Source of the DNA: Achromobacter pestifer
Lineage (GTDB): Bacteria; Pseudomonadota; Gammaproteobacteria; Burkholderiales; Burkholderiaceae_B
Reading direction: 5' to 3'
Length of the DNA stretch: 64,000 nt
NCBI RefSeq assembly: GCF_013267355.1
Contig: NZ_CP053985.1
Span: 6,324,001 to 6,388,000, forward strand
A program made the position numbers and the translations under genes. Positions 53,123 through 61,982 of this stretch are shown piece after piece. The notes below the pieces were generated by a model that made no database searches, was not told the origin of the DNA, and was given only the letters and a program-made list of their open reading frames with translations. The first letter of the stretch is position 1; each line of letters starts with the position of its first letter.

Positions 53123-54361
53123 CTAGATGACGCGCGCTTGCCGCAGCGCCTGCATGCGCTCGGCCGACAGGCCCAGCAGGCCCTGGTAGACCGCGTCGTT
53201 ATCCGCCGCCAGGCCGCGCCCGCTGTGACGGAAGCTGGCCGGCGTGGCCGACAGGCGCGGCACGGCCGCGGGCAACACCAGTTCGCCGGCGCGCGCATCC
53301 TGCACGGTCAGCATGTTGGCGCGCGCGGCGTATTGCGGATCCTTGAATATGTCTTCGATGGTGTAGATCTGGGCGCAGGGCACTCCTGCTTCCTGGGTCT
53401 GGCGCAACACTTCCACAAGCGACAATCCCGCAATCCAGTCGGCCACGCGCCGGTTGATCGCCTCGCGGTTGGCCACGCGCACCGTGCCGTTCGGATAGGC
53501 TAGCGCCAGGTCAGGCTGGCCCATCGCCCCCGCCAGCCGCTCGAACATGCGATGGTTGGAACACGCCAGCGCCACCCATTCGCCGCCCGCGCAGCGGTAG
53601 TGGCTGTGCGGAACCACGTTCACGACATCGGCGCCCAGCCGCTCGCGCACCACGCCATAGCGCGCATAGGCCGGCGCCATTTCGTCCAGCAGCCGGAACA
53701 CGGATTCGTACAACCCGATATCGATGAACTGCCCTGCTCCACCCGCCTCCACCACGCGCAGGGCCAGCAGCACGCCTATGGCGCCCCACATGCCCGAGGT
53801 GTAATCCGCCATCGAAGTGGAACCCGGCACCACCGGCGGGCCATCCGCTTCGCCCGCAAGATTGGCCAGGCCCGAAAACGCATGCGCGATCCGCGCGAAC
53901 CCCGGTTCCTGGTTCTTGGGCCCTGTCTGTCCATAGGCGGAAATCCGCAGCATCACCAGCCGCGGATTGATCTTGATCAGGTCTTCATAACCAATACCCC
54001 ACTTCTCCAGAGTTCCGGGACGGAAGTTCTCCAGCACCACGTCGGATTCCGCGACCAGCTGCCGGAACAATTCCGCGCCTTCCGGCTGGCGCAAGTCCAG
54101 CGTCGCGGTCTGTTTGTTGCGGGCTTCGCTCAGCCAGATAAGGCTGTCGCCGCATTCCGTCACGGTGCCGAACTGACGCAGCGAATCGCCTTCGCCTGGC
54201 TGCTCTATCTTGATGACCTCGGCGCCGAAATCCGCCAGGATCGTGCCGCAGAACGGCGCGGCGATGAATGTCGCGATATCCAGCACCCTTACGCCTGCCA
54301 AGGGCCCTGAGCGCGGCGCGGCGCCTGTGGATGAAGAAGTGTTTTGCTGCGCTTGAGACAC
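53123..54361 (-). CDS. CaiB/BaiF family (class III) CoA-transferase
   Basis: 412 residues if started at the GTG at 54361 (VSQAQ); the frame extends to another GTG at 54412, so the start is uncertain. GVRVLDIATFIAAPFCGTILADFGAEVIKIE and NKQTATLDLRQPEGAELFR are typical, and the catalytic Asp is in MADYTSGMWGAIG. It precedes the two CitE/malyl-CoA-lyase-like genes, giving an activation-then-cleavage unit parallel to the one at 44413-46379. Confidence 0.9.
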   Translation of the reverse strand: MSQAQQNTSSSTGAAPRSGPLAGVRVLDIATFIAAPFCGTILADFGAEVIKIEQPGEGDSLRQFGTVTECGDSLIWLSEARNKQTATLDLRQPEGAELFRQLVAESDVVLENFRPGTLEKWGIGYEDLIKINPRLVMLRISAYGQTGPKNQEPGFARIAHAFSGLANLAGEADGPPVVPGSTSMADYTSGMWGAIGVLLALRVVEAGGAGQFIDIGLYESVFRLLDEMAPAYARYGVVRERLGADVVNVVPHSHYRCAGGEWVALACSNHRMFERLAGAMGQPDLALAYPNGTVRVANREAINRRVADWIAGLSLVEVLRQTQEAGVPCAQIYTIEDIFKDPQYAARANMLTVQDARAGELVLPAAVPRLSATPASFRHSGRGLAADNDAVYQGLLGLSAERMQALRQARVI

Positions 54362-54640
54362 GATGGCGGCCTTATGCAAGGGTTGAAAACACGCGGCGAA
54401 GGATCTCGCCACCAGGCCACTCTATCGGGCCGCCGCAGCTGCGGCGAGCGCGATTTTCGCGTCGATTGATCGTATTTTCTTCAGCGCAGCCCCCCCATGG
54501 CATCTGGATCAGCGTTCTTTTTATAGGACGCATCGGGCGGTTGACGGCGACTACCGCCACCCCCGCGCTTACCCTATCTTCCCCGCCTGGCCCCGTCATT
54601 ACGCTCCGCGTCCGGACACACCCGGCGCAGCCCAGGCAAC

Positions 54641-56032
54641 TTGAACCTCATCCGTCTCGCAATCCCCCCGCTCGCCGCGCTGGCGCTCTCGGCGGCGCAG
54701 GCCGCCGAACCCGCGCTGCCGTCCATCGATCCCTGGCGCTATTCCGAGGACTACAGCTACCTGGACGATCCCGCCCGGCGCACCGGCGCGTGGGGCGAAG
54801 CCGGGAAATGGATCCGGCTGGGCGAGTCCTCTACGCTGACCCTGGGCGCCGAGCTGCGCGCGCGCTATGAGCGTTACCGCAACAACGAATTCGGCGACGC
54901 GGCGGTACCCGACGAGGGCTACCAGCTCTACCGCTTCCTGCCCTATGCCGACCTGCGGCTGGGCCGGCAGGTGCGCGCCTTTGGCCAGCTGAACCTGACC
55001 CACGCCGTGCGCGACGCCGGCTCCATCGGACCGCCCGACGACACCGGCCGCGATGTGCTGCAGGCTTTCGTCGACGTGTCCTTTCCGGGCAATGCAGGCA
55101 CCTGGACCGCGCGCGCAGGCCGCCAGGTCATGGCATACGGTAGCGAACGGTTGATCTCGGCGCGCTACGGTCCCAACGTGCTGCGCTCGTTCGATGGCGG
55201 CGCCCTGGGCTGGCTGGGCGACGATCTGCGCGTGGACGGCTTTCTGGTGCGCCCGGTACGGAACGATCCGGACGATTTCAGCGACCGCGCCGACCCGCAG
55301 CGCAGGCTCGGCGGCCTCTATGGCACTTGGTCGGCGCCGGGTGGCGTGGCCGACACCGGCCTGGATGGCTACCTGCTGTCCCTGTCCAGCGACTCGGCCA
55401 GCTACAACCAAGGCAGCGGTTCCGAAACCCGCAACGCGCTGGGCACGCGCTACTTCGGCAAGCGCGCGGGCTGGCGCTGGGACCTGGAAGCGGTCTTTCA
55501 ATACGGCAGCTTCGTCGGCGCCACTGCGCGGGCCTGGTCGCTCGCCAGCGATGCGAGCTACACCTTCCGCGGCGCGCCGTTGCAGCCGCGCTTGGGCCTG
55601 AAGGCCAACATCATCAGCGGCGACCGCAATCCGGACGATCCCAAGCTCCAGACCTTCGCCGTCTTCTTCCCCAAGGGCAAGTACTTCGGCGAAGCGGGCC
55701 TCATTGGCCCCTCCAACCTGATCAACCTGCATCCCTCGCTCACGCTGGACCTGGGTTCCGGCTGGACGCTGGGAACCGCGGCGGTCTTCTATTGGCGTCA
55801 AAGCCTGCAGGACGGCGTCTACGGCGTGGCCGGCAATCTGCTGCGCCCGGCCGGCGCCAGCCGTTCGCGCCACATCGGCACGCAGGCCGACGTGGTGCTG
55901 GGCTGGGAAGTATCGCGCCACCTGAGTTTCGAAGCCGCCTACTCGGTGTTCCGGCCTGGCAGCTTCATCCGTGATACGGGCCGCGCCGAGACCGTCCATT
56001 TTTTTGGCCTGGAAGCGCTATGGCGCTACTGA
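54641..56032 (+). CDS. Outer-membrane beta-barrel protein, alginate-export-like
   Basis: 463 residues with a probable TTG start (MNLIRLAIPPLAALALSAAQA is the signal peptide); no ATG is in frame nearby. The mature part has alternating polar/aromatic strands, for example LTLGAELRARYERYRNNEFG and RQVRAFGQLNLTH, and ends in Trp-Arg-Tyr, like outer-membrane barrels. The arrangement resembles the alginate_exp/AlgE-like family. It is a candidate uptake or export channel for the substrate of the neighbouring enzymes. It is followed by a periplasmic amidohydrolase gene. Confidence 0.78.
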   Translation: MNLIRLAIPPLAALALSAAQAAEPALPSIDPWRYSEDYSYLDDPARRTGAWGEAGKWIRLGESSTLTLGAELRARYERYRNNEFGDAAVPDEGYQLYRFLPYADLRLGRQVRAFGQLNLTHAVRDAGSIGPPDDTGRDVLQAFVDVSFPGNAGTWTARAGRQVMAYGSERLISARYGPNVLRSFDGGALGWLGDDLRVDGFLVRPVRNDPDDFSDRADPQRRLGGLYGTWSAPGGVADTGLDGYLLSLSSDSASYNQGSGSETRNALGTRYFGKRAGWRWDLEAVFQYGSFVGATARAWSLASDASYTFRGAPLQPRLGLKANIISGDRNPDDPKLQTFAVFFPKGKYFGEAGLIGPSNLINLHPSLTLDLGSGWTLGTAAVFYWRQSLQDGVYGVAGNLLRPAGASRSRHIGTQADVVLGWEVSRHLSFEAAYSVFRPGSFIRDTGRAETVHFFGLEALWRY

Positions 56033-56058
56033 ACACCCTCGATGACCGGAGACTACAC

Positions 56059-57747
56059 ATGAAAAGAACCACTGCGCTCGTCCTCGCGTTGGCCGCGGCG
56101 CTGCCCTGCGCCGCGCACAGCCGCGACGCCGACCTGGTGCTGCGCAACGCCCAGATCATCACCATGGACCCCGCGGCGCCGCGCGCCACGGCGCTGGCGA
56201 TCCAGGGCGAACGTATCGTCGCGGTAGGCGGGGACGGCGATATGGAGCCGCACGTCGGCCCGGCCACGCGCCAGCTGGACCTGCAGGGCCGCACGGTGAT
56301 ACCCGGCCTCATCGACACGCACATCCACGCCATCCGCGGCGGCCAGACCTATGCGTTCGAAACCTATTGGTACGACGCGCCCAGCCTGGCGGACGCCCTG
56401 GACCGGCTGACGCGGGACGCCGCGCGACGTCCGCGCGACCATTGGGTCGCGGTGGTCGGATCGTGGCATCCGCGCCAGTTCCGCGAGCGCCGCGCGCCCA
56501 CGCGGGCCGACCTGGACCGGGCGGCGCCCGCGCATCCCGCCTATGTGCAGTACCTGTACGACTATGCCTTGCTCAACAGCCGCGGCATCGAAGCGCTGGG
56601 CCTGAACGACGCGCAGCCGCCGGAGCTGCACGGCATCACGGTCGAGCGCGACGCGCAGGGCCGCGCCACTGGCAGGCTGCTGGGCGGCATCGGCCCGTTC
56701 AACGCGCTGTTCGCGCGCCTGAGCCATACCGCCGACCGCGCCGCCGGGCTGCAAGCCTTTCTGCGCGCCATGAATGCGCGCGGACTGACCGGCTTCATCG
56801 ATCCCTCGGCCGGCGCCGCTGAAGCCTACGAGCCGCTCTACGCGCTGCGCGACCGCGGCGAACTCACCGTGCGCGCGGGCTACCGGATCTCGGCCATGCG
56901 CGCGGGCGGCGAGGCCCAATGGTTCCGCGAGGTCATGGCGTTCCGCCCGCCGCGCCATGACGATGGCAAGCTCGCCTTCCTGGGCTTGGGCGAGAACCTG
57001 GTGTCCGCCATGAACGACGGCGTGCGCATGGGACCGGGATTCAACCCGCCGCAGGCGGCGCGCCAGGAACTCACGCGTATCGCCAGGTACGCCGCCGAAC
57101 GCCGCATCCCCCTGGAGATCCACGCCTACACCGACGACGCGGCCAGCGCCATCCTCGAGGTGTTCGAGGAAGTCGGCCGCGACCACGACCTGCGTCCGCT
57201 GCGCTGGTCGATCGCGCACCTGAACACTGGCTCGCGCCGCACGCTGGAGCGCATGGCACGCCTGGGGCTGGCCTATACGGTGCAGATGGGTCCGTACTTC
57301 GAGGGCGAGGCGATACGCGAGGCCCATCCCAAGGGGGCGGAGCTGGATTCGCCGCCGCTGCGCACGGCGCTGGACCTGGGCCTGCCGGTCGCGGGCGGCA
57401 CCGACTCCACCCGCATCGGCGTGGCCGGCGTCTGGCAGGCGGTCGAGTATCACGTCCAAGGGCGGGCCATCGGCGCCACGGCGCAGCGCCAGCCCGAGGC
57501 CTTGCTCACGCGGGAAGAAGCGCTGGCGCTCTACACGCGCCAGGCCGCCTGGCTGGCGTTCGACGAAGACAACCGCGGCCAGTTGAACGCCGGCAAACTG
57601 GCCGACCTGGCGGTGCTGGACCTGCCCTACCTGACGATGCCGGCCGACCAGATCCACGCCATCAACGCCGTGCTCACGCTGTTGGGTGGCAAGCCGGTCC
57701 ATGACACGGGCATGCTGCCGGCGGCGCCTGCCAAGGCGGTCCGGTAA
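56059..57747 (+). CDS. Exported metal-dependent amidohydrolase (YtcJ/Amidohydro_3-like)
   Basis: 562 residues from the ATG at 56059; signal peptide about 1-22. DADLVLRNAQIITMDP starts the composite domain and GLIDTHIHAI (His-x-His) the metal site. A second metal/base set is in IPLEIHAYTD and WSIAHLN, and PVAGGTDST holds the late Asp. Family members hydrolyse N-formyl, cyclic amide or ester bonds. It shares a strand and a short gap with the barrel-protein gene. A hairpin follows. Confidence 0.88.
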   Translation: MKRTTALVLALAAALPCAAHSRDADLVLRNAQIITMDPAAPRATALAIQGERIVAVGGDGDMEPHVGPATRQLDLQGRTVIPGLIDTHIHAIRGGQTYAFETYWYDAPSLADALDRLTRDAARRPRDHWVAVVGSWHPRQFRERRAPTRADLDRAAPAHPAYVQYLYDYALLNSRGIEALGLNDAQPPELHGITVERDAQGRATGRLLGGIGPFNALFARLSHTADRAAGLQAFLRAMNARGLTGFIDPSAGAAEAYEPLYALRDRGELTVRAGYRISAMRAGGEAQWFREVMAFRPPRHDDGKLAFLGLGENLVSAMNDGVRMGPGFNPPQAARQELTRIARYAAERRIPLEIHAYTDDAASAILEVFEEVGRDHDLRPLRWSIAHLNTGSRRTLERMARLGLAYTVQMGPYFEGEAIREAHPKGAELDSPPLRTALDLGLPVAGGTDSTRIGVAGVWQAVEYHVQGRAIGATAQRQPEALLTREEALALYTRQAAWLAFDEDNRGQLNAGKLADLAVLDLPYLTMPADQIHAINAVLTLLGGKPVHDTGMLPAAPAKAVR

Positions 57748-57755
57748 ATGAATGC

Positions 57756-57778
57756 GGCCCCGCACACGGAGCGGGGCC
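57756..57778. terminator. Hairpin between convergent amidohydrolase and porin genes
   Basis: GGCCCCGC and GCGGGGCC arms with a seven-base loop, eight bases after the amidohydrolase stop and before the porin stop at 57806. No long T-run follows. It is a likely bidirectional terminator. Confidence 0.65.
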
Positions 57779-57805
57779 ATAAACCCGGGCCGTACAGCGC
57801 CGCGG

Positions 57806-58828
57806 TCAGAACGAGTGGCTGATCCCCACCTGGAAGCCCTTGGAGTTCGCGCCCGGCACGCCTTCCGGCGCGACGTCCCCGGTCACGAAAGCGGCGTTGC
57901 CCTCGTTCTTGATCAACGATGCCGCCGTGTACAGCACGGTGCGCTTGCTGAGCGCGTAGGTATAGCCCAGCGCAAACTGCTGGGCGTCGTCGCCTTCGTA
58001 CTGCCCGCTCTGGGTGGAACGCGAGTACGACAGCTTCACGTGGCCGCCGCCCACGGGCACCGAAGCGCCCACCAGGGCCACGTGCTGCTTGTCCGGCCCG
58101 ATCTTCTGCTGCAGGTAGTTGGCAAACAGCTTCACCACGCGGAAGTCATAGCTCGCGCCCAGGGTCGCCGTTTCGTAGTGCGCGCCGCCGCCCATCGAGG
58201 TTCTGCCATAAGCGGCCGCGACGTTGAGCGGACCGGACTGGTAGCCCAGCCGTCCACCCGCGTAGTCGGCGCCGCGCAGGTCTTCCTCGCGCGCATAGTT
58301 CAGATGTCCGTACACGCCGCCCAGTTTCTTGGGCAGGAAGTAGGCCACCATGTTGCTGGCGCGCGAGAGCGTGGTGGCGCCTTCCATCCCCAAGGGCCAG
58401 CCCTTGATGATGTTGCTGCTGCCGCCCACGCCCACGGTGCCGAAGGGCGAGAATGACGACACGTTCCAGAAGGCCGCCGTGTAGTCCCGGCCCAGCCGCA
58501 GCTCGCCATAGCGCTCGTTGCTCAGGCTGATGGTCGAGCGCCGCGTCCAGTTCAGGCCCTGCGGCCCGCCAGTGTTCGGCAGGATCGGCGCCTCCAGCCA
58601 AAACCCGACCGAGTTGCCGTTGCCCAGGCTCTCGGTGCCGCGCATGCCGAAGCGGCTGGGCAGCATGTAGCCGCCCTGGTCCATCCCGATCCTGGACGAG
58701 CCGCCCGCCGTGGCGCTGGTCACGTTCAGGTCGATATGGCCGAACAGCGTCAGCGACGACGATTGCGCAAGCGCCGGACCCGCCAGCGCACAGGCGCCGA
58801 ACAGCCCAATTCCTCTGATTATTGACAT
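57806..58828 (-). CDS. Gram-negative trimeric porin (Burkholderiales type)
   Basis: 340 residues. A signal peptide covers about 1-21, then SSSLTLFGHIDLNVTSA is the first strand typical of OmpC-like porins of this order. SRFGMRGTESLGNG and RLGRDYTAAFWN are the usual loop-3 neighbourhood, and the protein ends in Phe (GFQVGISHSF), as required for barrel assembly. It is last in a unit with Bug, dehydrogenase and dioxygenase genes and probably admits their substrate. Confidence 0.93.
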   Translation of the reverse strand: MSIIRGIGLFGACALAGPALAQSSSLTLFGHIDLNVTSATAGGSSRIGMDQGGYMLPSRFGMRGTESLGNGNSVGFWLEAPILPNTGGPQGLNWTRRSTISLSNERYGELRLGRDYTAAFWNVSSFSPFGTVGVGGSSNIIKGWPLGMEGATTLSRASNMVAYFLPKKLGGVYGHLNYAREEDLRGADYAGGRLGYQSGPLNVAAAYGRTSMGGGAHYETATLGASYDFRVVKLFANYLQQKIGPDKQHVALVGASVPVGGGHVKLSYSRSTQSGQYEGDDAQQFALGYTYALSKRTVLYTAASLIKNEGNAAFVTGDVAPEGVPGANSKGFQVGISHSF

Positions 58829-58849
58829 AGTCCCCCCAGCCCCCCGGGC

Positions 58850-59836
58850 TCAATTGCCAACACGTATGCCGGCGCCGCGGATCAGGCTGCCGGTGCTTTC
58901 CATTTCCCGGCCGATCAGCTCGGCGAATTGCGGCTGCGGCATGGGCGCGGGCTCGGCCCCCAGGTTCTCGAAACGCGCGCGCGTGGTGTCCGAGCGCAGC
59001 GCCTGTTCGGTGCCGGCATGGAGCTTGGCCAGGACCGCGGGCGGCGTCGCGGCAGGCACGAACATGGCCACCCAGAACTGCTGGTCCACGCCGCGGTAGC
59101 CGGCCTCTTCCGTGGTGGGCACGTCCGGCAGCGCGGGCGAGCGGCGGTCGGCGCTGATCGCCAGCGCAGTCAGCTTGCCGGCCTTGACCATCGGCAAGGC
59201 CAAGGGCAGCGGCAGGAAGAACCAGTCCACCCGGCCGGCGATCACGTCGTTGACCGCCTCCGGCGTGCCGCGGTATGGCACGTGGATCACCTGGATGCCG
59301 GTCGCCGCCCTGAACTTTTCGCCCGCGATGTGGGCGCCACTGCCGCTGCCGGAGGAGCCGTAGGTGTACTGGTCAGGTTCAGCCTTGGCGCGCTCCACCA
59401 GGTCCTTCAGCGATTTGAAGTTGCGCGAGTTCGACGCCACGATCACGTTCGGCATCGACGCCAGCATGGTCACGGGCGTGAAGTCCTTGAGGGTGTCGTA
59501 CTTGAGGTTGGCGTATAGCGACTGGTTGGCCACGTGGGCGGCGGAGTGCACCAGCAAGGTGTAGCCATCGGCCGCCGCGCCTGCCACCAGGGTGGCGCCC
59601 AGCACGCCGCCGGCGCCCGGCCGGTTCTCCACCACCACCGGCTGGCCGAGTTTCTTCTCCAGCTGTTCGGCCACCGTCCGGCCGATGACGTCGGTGGTCG
59701 ATCCCGCCGTGAACGGCACCACCATCCTGATGGGGCGCGCCGGATAGTCCGGCTGGGCCTGCAAGGTGGACGAAAGCCCCACGGCGCCGGCCAGGGCCGT
59801 CGCGTACTGAAGGAAATGCCTGCGGTGCAGTGTCAT
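58850..59836 (-). CDS. Bug-family (TctC-like) periplasmic solute receptor
   Basis: 328 residues from the ATG at 59836, preceded by AAAAGGAGA. The signal begins MTLHRRHFLQYATALAGAVG, with an Arg-Arg pair that could be Tat-like. The mature part is DYPARPIRMVVPFTAGSTTDVIGRTV (Gly-Ser where others have Gly-Gly) with VVVENRPGAGGVLGAT. It sits between the porin and dehydrogenase genes. The ligand is unknown, perhaps an aromatic acid given the neighbouring dioxygenase. Confidence 0.92.
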   Translation of the reverse strand: MTLHRRHFLQYATALAGAVGLSSTLQAQPDYPARPIRMVVPFTAGSTTDVIGRTVAEQLEKKLGQPVVVENRPGAGGVLGATLVAGAAADGYTLLVHSAAHVANQSLYANLKYDTLKDFTPVTMLASMPNVIVASNSRNFKSLKDLVERAKAEPDQYTYGSSGSGSGAHIAGEKFRAATGIQVIHVPYRGTPEAVNDVIAGRVDWFFLPLPLALPMVKAGKLTALAISADRRSPALPDVPTTEEAGYRGVDQQFWVAMFVPAATPPAVLAKLHAGTEQALRSDTTRARFENLGAEPAPMPQPQFAELIGREMESTGSLIRGAGIRVGN

Positions 59837-59925
59837 GGTTTGTCTCCTTTTATGCTTCTGCTGCGCGAAAAAAAGCCGATCGCCCATGACGGACAGGCGA
59901 TCGGCCGGATAAAGCGTGTAGCGGA

Positions 59926-60915
59926 TCAGGGCGCGAGAACCGGCCTGTCCTGCGCGCCTTCCAGCACCTTGATGTAGGCCTCGCGGGCCTGCGCCAGCGG
60001 CACCACGGCGCCGGGACTTACCGGGAAGGACTGCAGGCTGCCGTCCTCGAAACCGGGCAGCAGCTCGCGGAACACCGCAGCGCATCGGACCGAGTCCAGT
60101 TTCAGGCTATCCACGCCGATCAGTTGGAGATCGCGGCGGTAGAAGGCCTGGATGTCGAAGGGGACGTTGCGGTCAGGCGTGGAAATGACGATCTGCCTCC
60201 CGCCCACCTTGAGCGATTCCAGCGCCGCGGCGAAATACGGCGAGCCCACCGTGTTGTAGGCAATGTCGGCGCCCGCTTGGCTGGTCAGCTCCATGACCCG
60301 CTGGGCAATCCCGTCGCGGCTGCCGTCGATGACCGACACGCCCGAAACCGCATGGCCCACATAGCCTTCGCCGCCGCGCTCCACGCCGATCACCCGGGCG
60401 CCAACACGGCTGGCCAGCTGGATGGCGGCCTGCCCGACCTTGCCGTTCGAGCCGAACACCACCACCGTCTGCCCCACGCCCGTCAGGCCGGCGCGGCGCA
60501 AGCCTTCATACGCTGTGACGAAAGGCACGCCCGCCATGGCCGCGCTGGCGGCGGCGATGTGCGCGGGCCTGCGCACCAGCGCGGCGACAGGCAGCAGCAG
60601 GTAGCGCGCGTGGGTGCCGTCGCGCGTAATACCCAGGTCGCCGCCCGTGCCCCAGACCTCCTGCCCTATCCATTCGCCCGGACCGGCGATCACCTTGCCC
60701 GCGTAGTCGCGTCCGGGGGTACGCGGCCAGATCGCGTAAGGCATCATGCCCATGGCTGCTTTGACGTCGCTGGGATTGATCCCGGCCGCGCTGACTTCGA
60801 CCACGGCGTGGCCTTCGGGCGGCTGCGGCACGGAGATGTCGACCAGGGCCGGCTGCAGATCGGCGACGGCGGAAACGCGTTCGATCACGCGCAGGGCTTG
60901 GGTTTTCTTGCTCAT
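59926..60915 (-). CDS. MDR-family (quinone oxidoreductase-like) dehydrogenase
   Basis: 329 residues. VVEVSAAGINPSDVKAAMGMM and PGRDYAGKVIAGPGEW are the N-terminal GroES-like part. TVVVFGSNGKVGQAAIQLASRVGARVIGVE is the NAD(P)-binding fold. The zinc ligands of true alcohol dehydrogenases are not evident, so it is closer to the quinone/enoyl reductases. Near an intradiol dioxygenase of the hydroxyquinol type, it could reduce a quinone or maleylacetate-like intermediate (inference). Confidence 0.88.
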   Translation of the reverse strand: MSKKTQALRVIERVSAVADLQPALVDISVPQPPEGHAVVEVSAAGINPSDVKAAMGMMPYAIWPRTPGRDYAGKVIAGPGEWIGQEVWGTGGDLGITRDGTHARYLLLPVAALVRRPAHIAAASAAMAGVPFVTAYEGLRRAGLTGVGQTVVVFGSNGKVGQAAIQLASRVGARVIGVERGGEGYVGHAVSGVSVIDGSRDGIAQRVMELTSQAGADIAYNTVGSPYFAAALESLKVGGRQIVISTPDRNVPFDIQAFYRRDLQLIGVDSLKLDSVRCAAVFRELLPGFEDGSLQSFPVSPGAVVPLAQAREAYIKVLEGAQDRPVLAP

Positions 60916-61020
60916 GTTTGTCTCTGGATTCTGGTTGTTGCGGGCAAAGCTCCCCCGAGGCGCCGCGAGCCGCGTCGGGTTGACGGCGTAACGGAAACGG
61001 GGAACGGGGGAAAGGCGGAA

Positions 61021-61941
61021 TCAGGAAAGCGGCGGCTTGGGCATGCGGGTTTCGCCGGGCTCGAGCTTGAGCTCCACGTCCAGGCGGTAGGTGCCGTCGC
61101 CCGCCGGCTCGAACTTCCTGAGCAGCGATCCCACCGCGCCGAATGCCGCGTCGCTGTAGGCGTAGGCGTCGTTGGCGTCGAAGATCTGGGTGGTCAGCAC
61201 CTTGTGCCCGGGCGCCGACGCGATGAAGTGCAGGTGCGCGGGCCGCATGTGATTGCGCTGCTGCAGCGCCAGCAGGTCGCCGCAAGGACCATCGATAGGC
61301 ACGCCATAGCCGGCGGGCTTGACGCTGTCGAACCAGAAGCGGCCGTCCGCGTCGGTCATGAAGACGGCCCGCAGGTTCATGTCTTCCTGCTCGGGATCCT
61401 GGTTCTCGTAAAGGCCGCTGGGCGCGGCTTGCCAGGTTTCCAGGCGAGCGCCCGCCAGCGGCCGGCCGTCCAGCGTGCAGATGCGCCCGCTCACCAACAG
61501 CCGCTCGCCGGCCGTGTCCTCGGTGGCGATCGCCGCGCCGTTTTCGAGTATGGGCTGGTTGGCACGCCAGAACGGGCCGATCAGCGCAGGCTCCGTGCCG
61601 CCGGCTTCCAGCACGCCCTCGGCGTCCATCAGCAACACCAGCGTGGCCACGCCCAGGATGTCGGCCAACAAAATGCCCTCGTGGCGCAGCGGATTGCTGG
61701 CCTGGCCGACCTGCACCATGAAGTCCAGGCCCTGGTGCAGTTCCTCGTAGCTCAGTTTCACGTCCACCGCGAAGGCGTGCAGATGGCGGATCAGGGAATC
61801 AAGGATTTCACGGGTGCGAGGATCCTTGGCCTGGTTGGCCGCGAGGACAGCTTCCAGCAGCGCCTGGGGCGTGGCGGGAATGGCGCGCCGTGCGCCGGCG
61901 GCGCCCGCCTGCGTGGAGCAATTGGCATGACTCATAAACAT
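61021..61941 (-). CDS. Intradiol ring-cleavage dioxygenase (hydroxyquinol/catechol 1,2-dioxygenase type)
   Basis: 306 residues; the start is the ATG at 61941 or 61935. An N-terminal helical dimerisation domain covers about 25-115. The iron(III) ligands are all visible: Tyr178 (SGLYENQ), Tyr212 (GYGVPIDGP), His236 and His238 (RPAHLHF). It opens catechol or benzenetriol rings between the hydroxyls. Length and the GPFWRANQP/GYGVP phrases favour the hydroxyquinol 1,2-dioxygenase branch. It lies between a Bug gene and the MDR dehydrogenase gene. Confidence 0.9.
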   Translation of the reverse strand: MFMSHANCSTQAGAAGARRAIPATPQALLEAVLAANQAKDPRTREILDSLIRHLHAFAVDVKLSYEELHQGLDFMVQVGQASNPLRHEGILLADILGVATLVLLMDAEGVLEAGGTEPALIGPFWRANQPILENGAAIATEDTAGERLLVSGRICTLDGRPLAGARLETWQAAPSGLYENQDPEQEDMNLRAVFMTDADGRFWFDSVKPAGYGVPIDGPCGDLLALQQRNHMRPAHLHFIASAPGHKVLTTQIFDANDAYAYSDAAFGAVGSLLRKFEPAGDGTYRLDVELKLEPGETRMPKPPLS

Positions 61942-61982
61942 TCAACCCTGTAGTCTGACTAGTGAAATTTGCCGGCCGCGCT

